Part shown: positions 6,041 to 6,063 of the stretch, in pieces | How the letters are laid out: each line of letters opens with the position of its first letter | How positions within the stretch are numbered: the first letter of the stretch is position 1 | The notes under the pieces: generated by a model | Seen by the model: the letters and a program-made list of their open reading frames with translations, nothing else | Told to the model about the DNA's origin: nothing | Database searches by the model: none | Made by a program: the position numbers and the translations under genes | Assembly: GCA_031278025.1 (NCBI GenBank) | Contig: JAITLF010000153.1 | Span: 1 to 6,063 of the forward strand | DNA length: 6,063 nt | Reading direction: 5' to 3' | Source of the DNA: Treponema sp. | GTDB lineage: Bacteria; Spirochaetota; Spirochaetia; Treponematales; Breznakiellaceae

Positions 6041-6063
6041 ATGGAAATAGCCAAAATAACCTC
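6041..6063 (+). CDS. Start of a gene of unknown function, partial (runs off the right edge)
   Basis: Only seven full codons are present, reading MEIAKIT, so the product cannot be identified. The call rests on context: a near-consensus sigma-70 promoter at 5989-6017, a strong Shine-Dalgarno sequence at 6025-6032 and an ATG at suitable spacing. The gene has its own promoter and stands apart from the mtaB and DUF454 genes. The promoter strength suggests high or tightly controlled expression. Confidence 0.6.

Noticed and set aside
1..6063. CRISPR array, tRNA or rRNA genes, or a defence system
   Set aside because: No regularly spaced direct repeats, tRNA-like cloverleaf or conserved rRNA sequence was seen, and no gene belongs to a known defence family.

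Overview
The window looks like chromosomal DNA from a spirochaete, most likely a Treponema-type host-associated or termite-gut lineage. This rests on a compact class I phosphate acetyltransferase followed on the same strand by a large TPR protein (I recall the same order in Treponema pallidum, TP0094/TP0095), a small bactofilin, a periplasmic TPR protein and a divergent MtaB-type tRNA enzyme. The coding DNA is GC-rich and several intergenic stretches are AT-rich. The lineage is an inference; no rRNA or other marker is present.

Layout. From the left edge to about 2509 two genes run on the minus strand: pta (2509 to 1472) and, 26 bases downstream, a TPR-repeat gene (TTG start at 1445) that runs off the left edge. 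Positions 2510-2698 form a divergent intergenic region with an 11-bp-arm inverted repeat and a plausible sigma-70 promoter facing right. From 2699 three genes follow on the plus strand in tight succession and probably form one operon: bactofilin (2699-3073), secreted TPR protein (3105-3746) and MtaB-like methylthiotransferase (about 3766-5202).

Right-hand part. Downstream of mtaB, 5203-5414 is non-coding and holds an imperfect long palindrome built on GGGGTC/GACCCC motifs and bordered by near-identical 11-base repeats, resembling a REP/MITE-type element. Next comes a YbaN/DUF454 membrane-protein gene (5415-5831) carrying two opposite one-base frameshifts, both in T-runs, so only its middle third is out of frame. 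From 5832 to 6040 there is an AT-rich promoter region with a perfect tandem 11-bp repeat, a near-consensus sigma-70 promoter (TTGACA, 17 bases, TATATT) and a strong ribosome binding site. These drive a new gene of which only seven codons are visible.

Functions. Pta links acetyl-CoA to acetyl-phosphate and, with acetate kinase (not in the window), to acetate and ATP. Bactofilin and the periplasmic TPR protein suggest cell-envelope or cell-shape work. MtaB modifies t6A37 of ANN-decoding tRNAs. No complete defence or mobile system is visible. The points most worth a second look are the double-frameshifted DUF454 gene, the palindromic element and the repeat-plus-promoter at the right edge.
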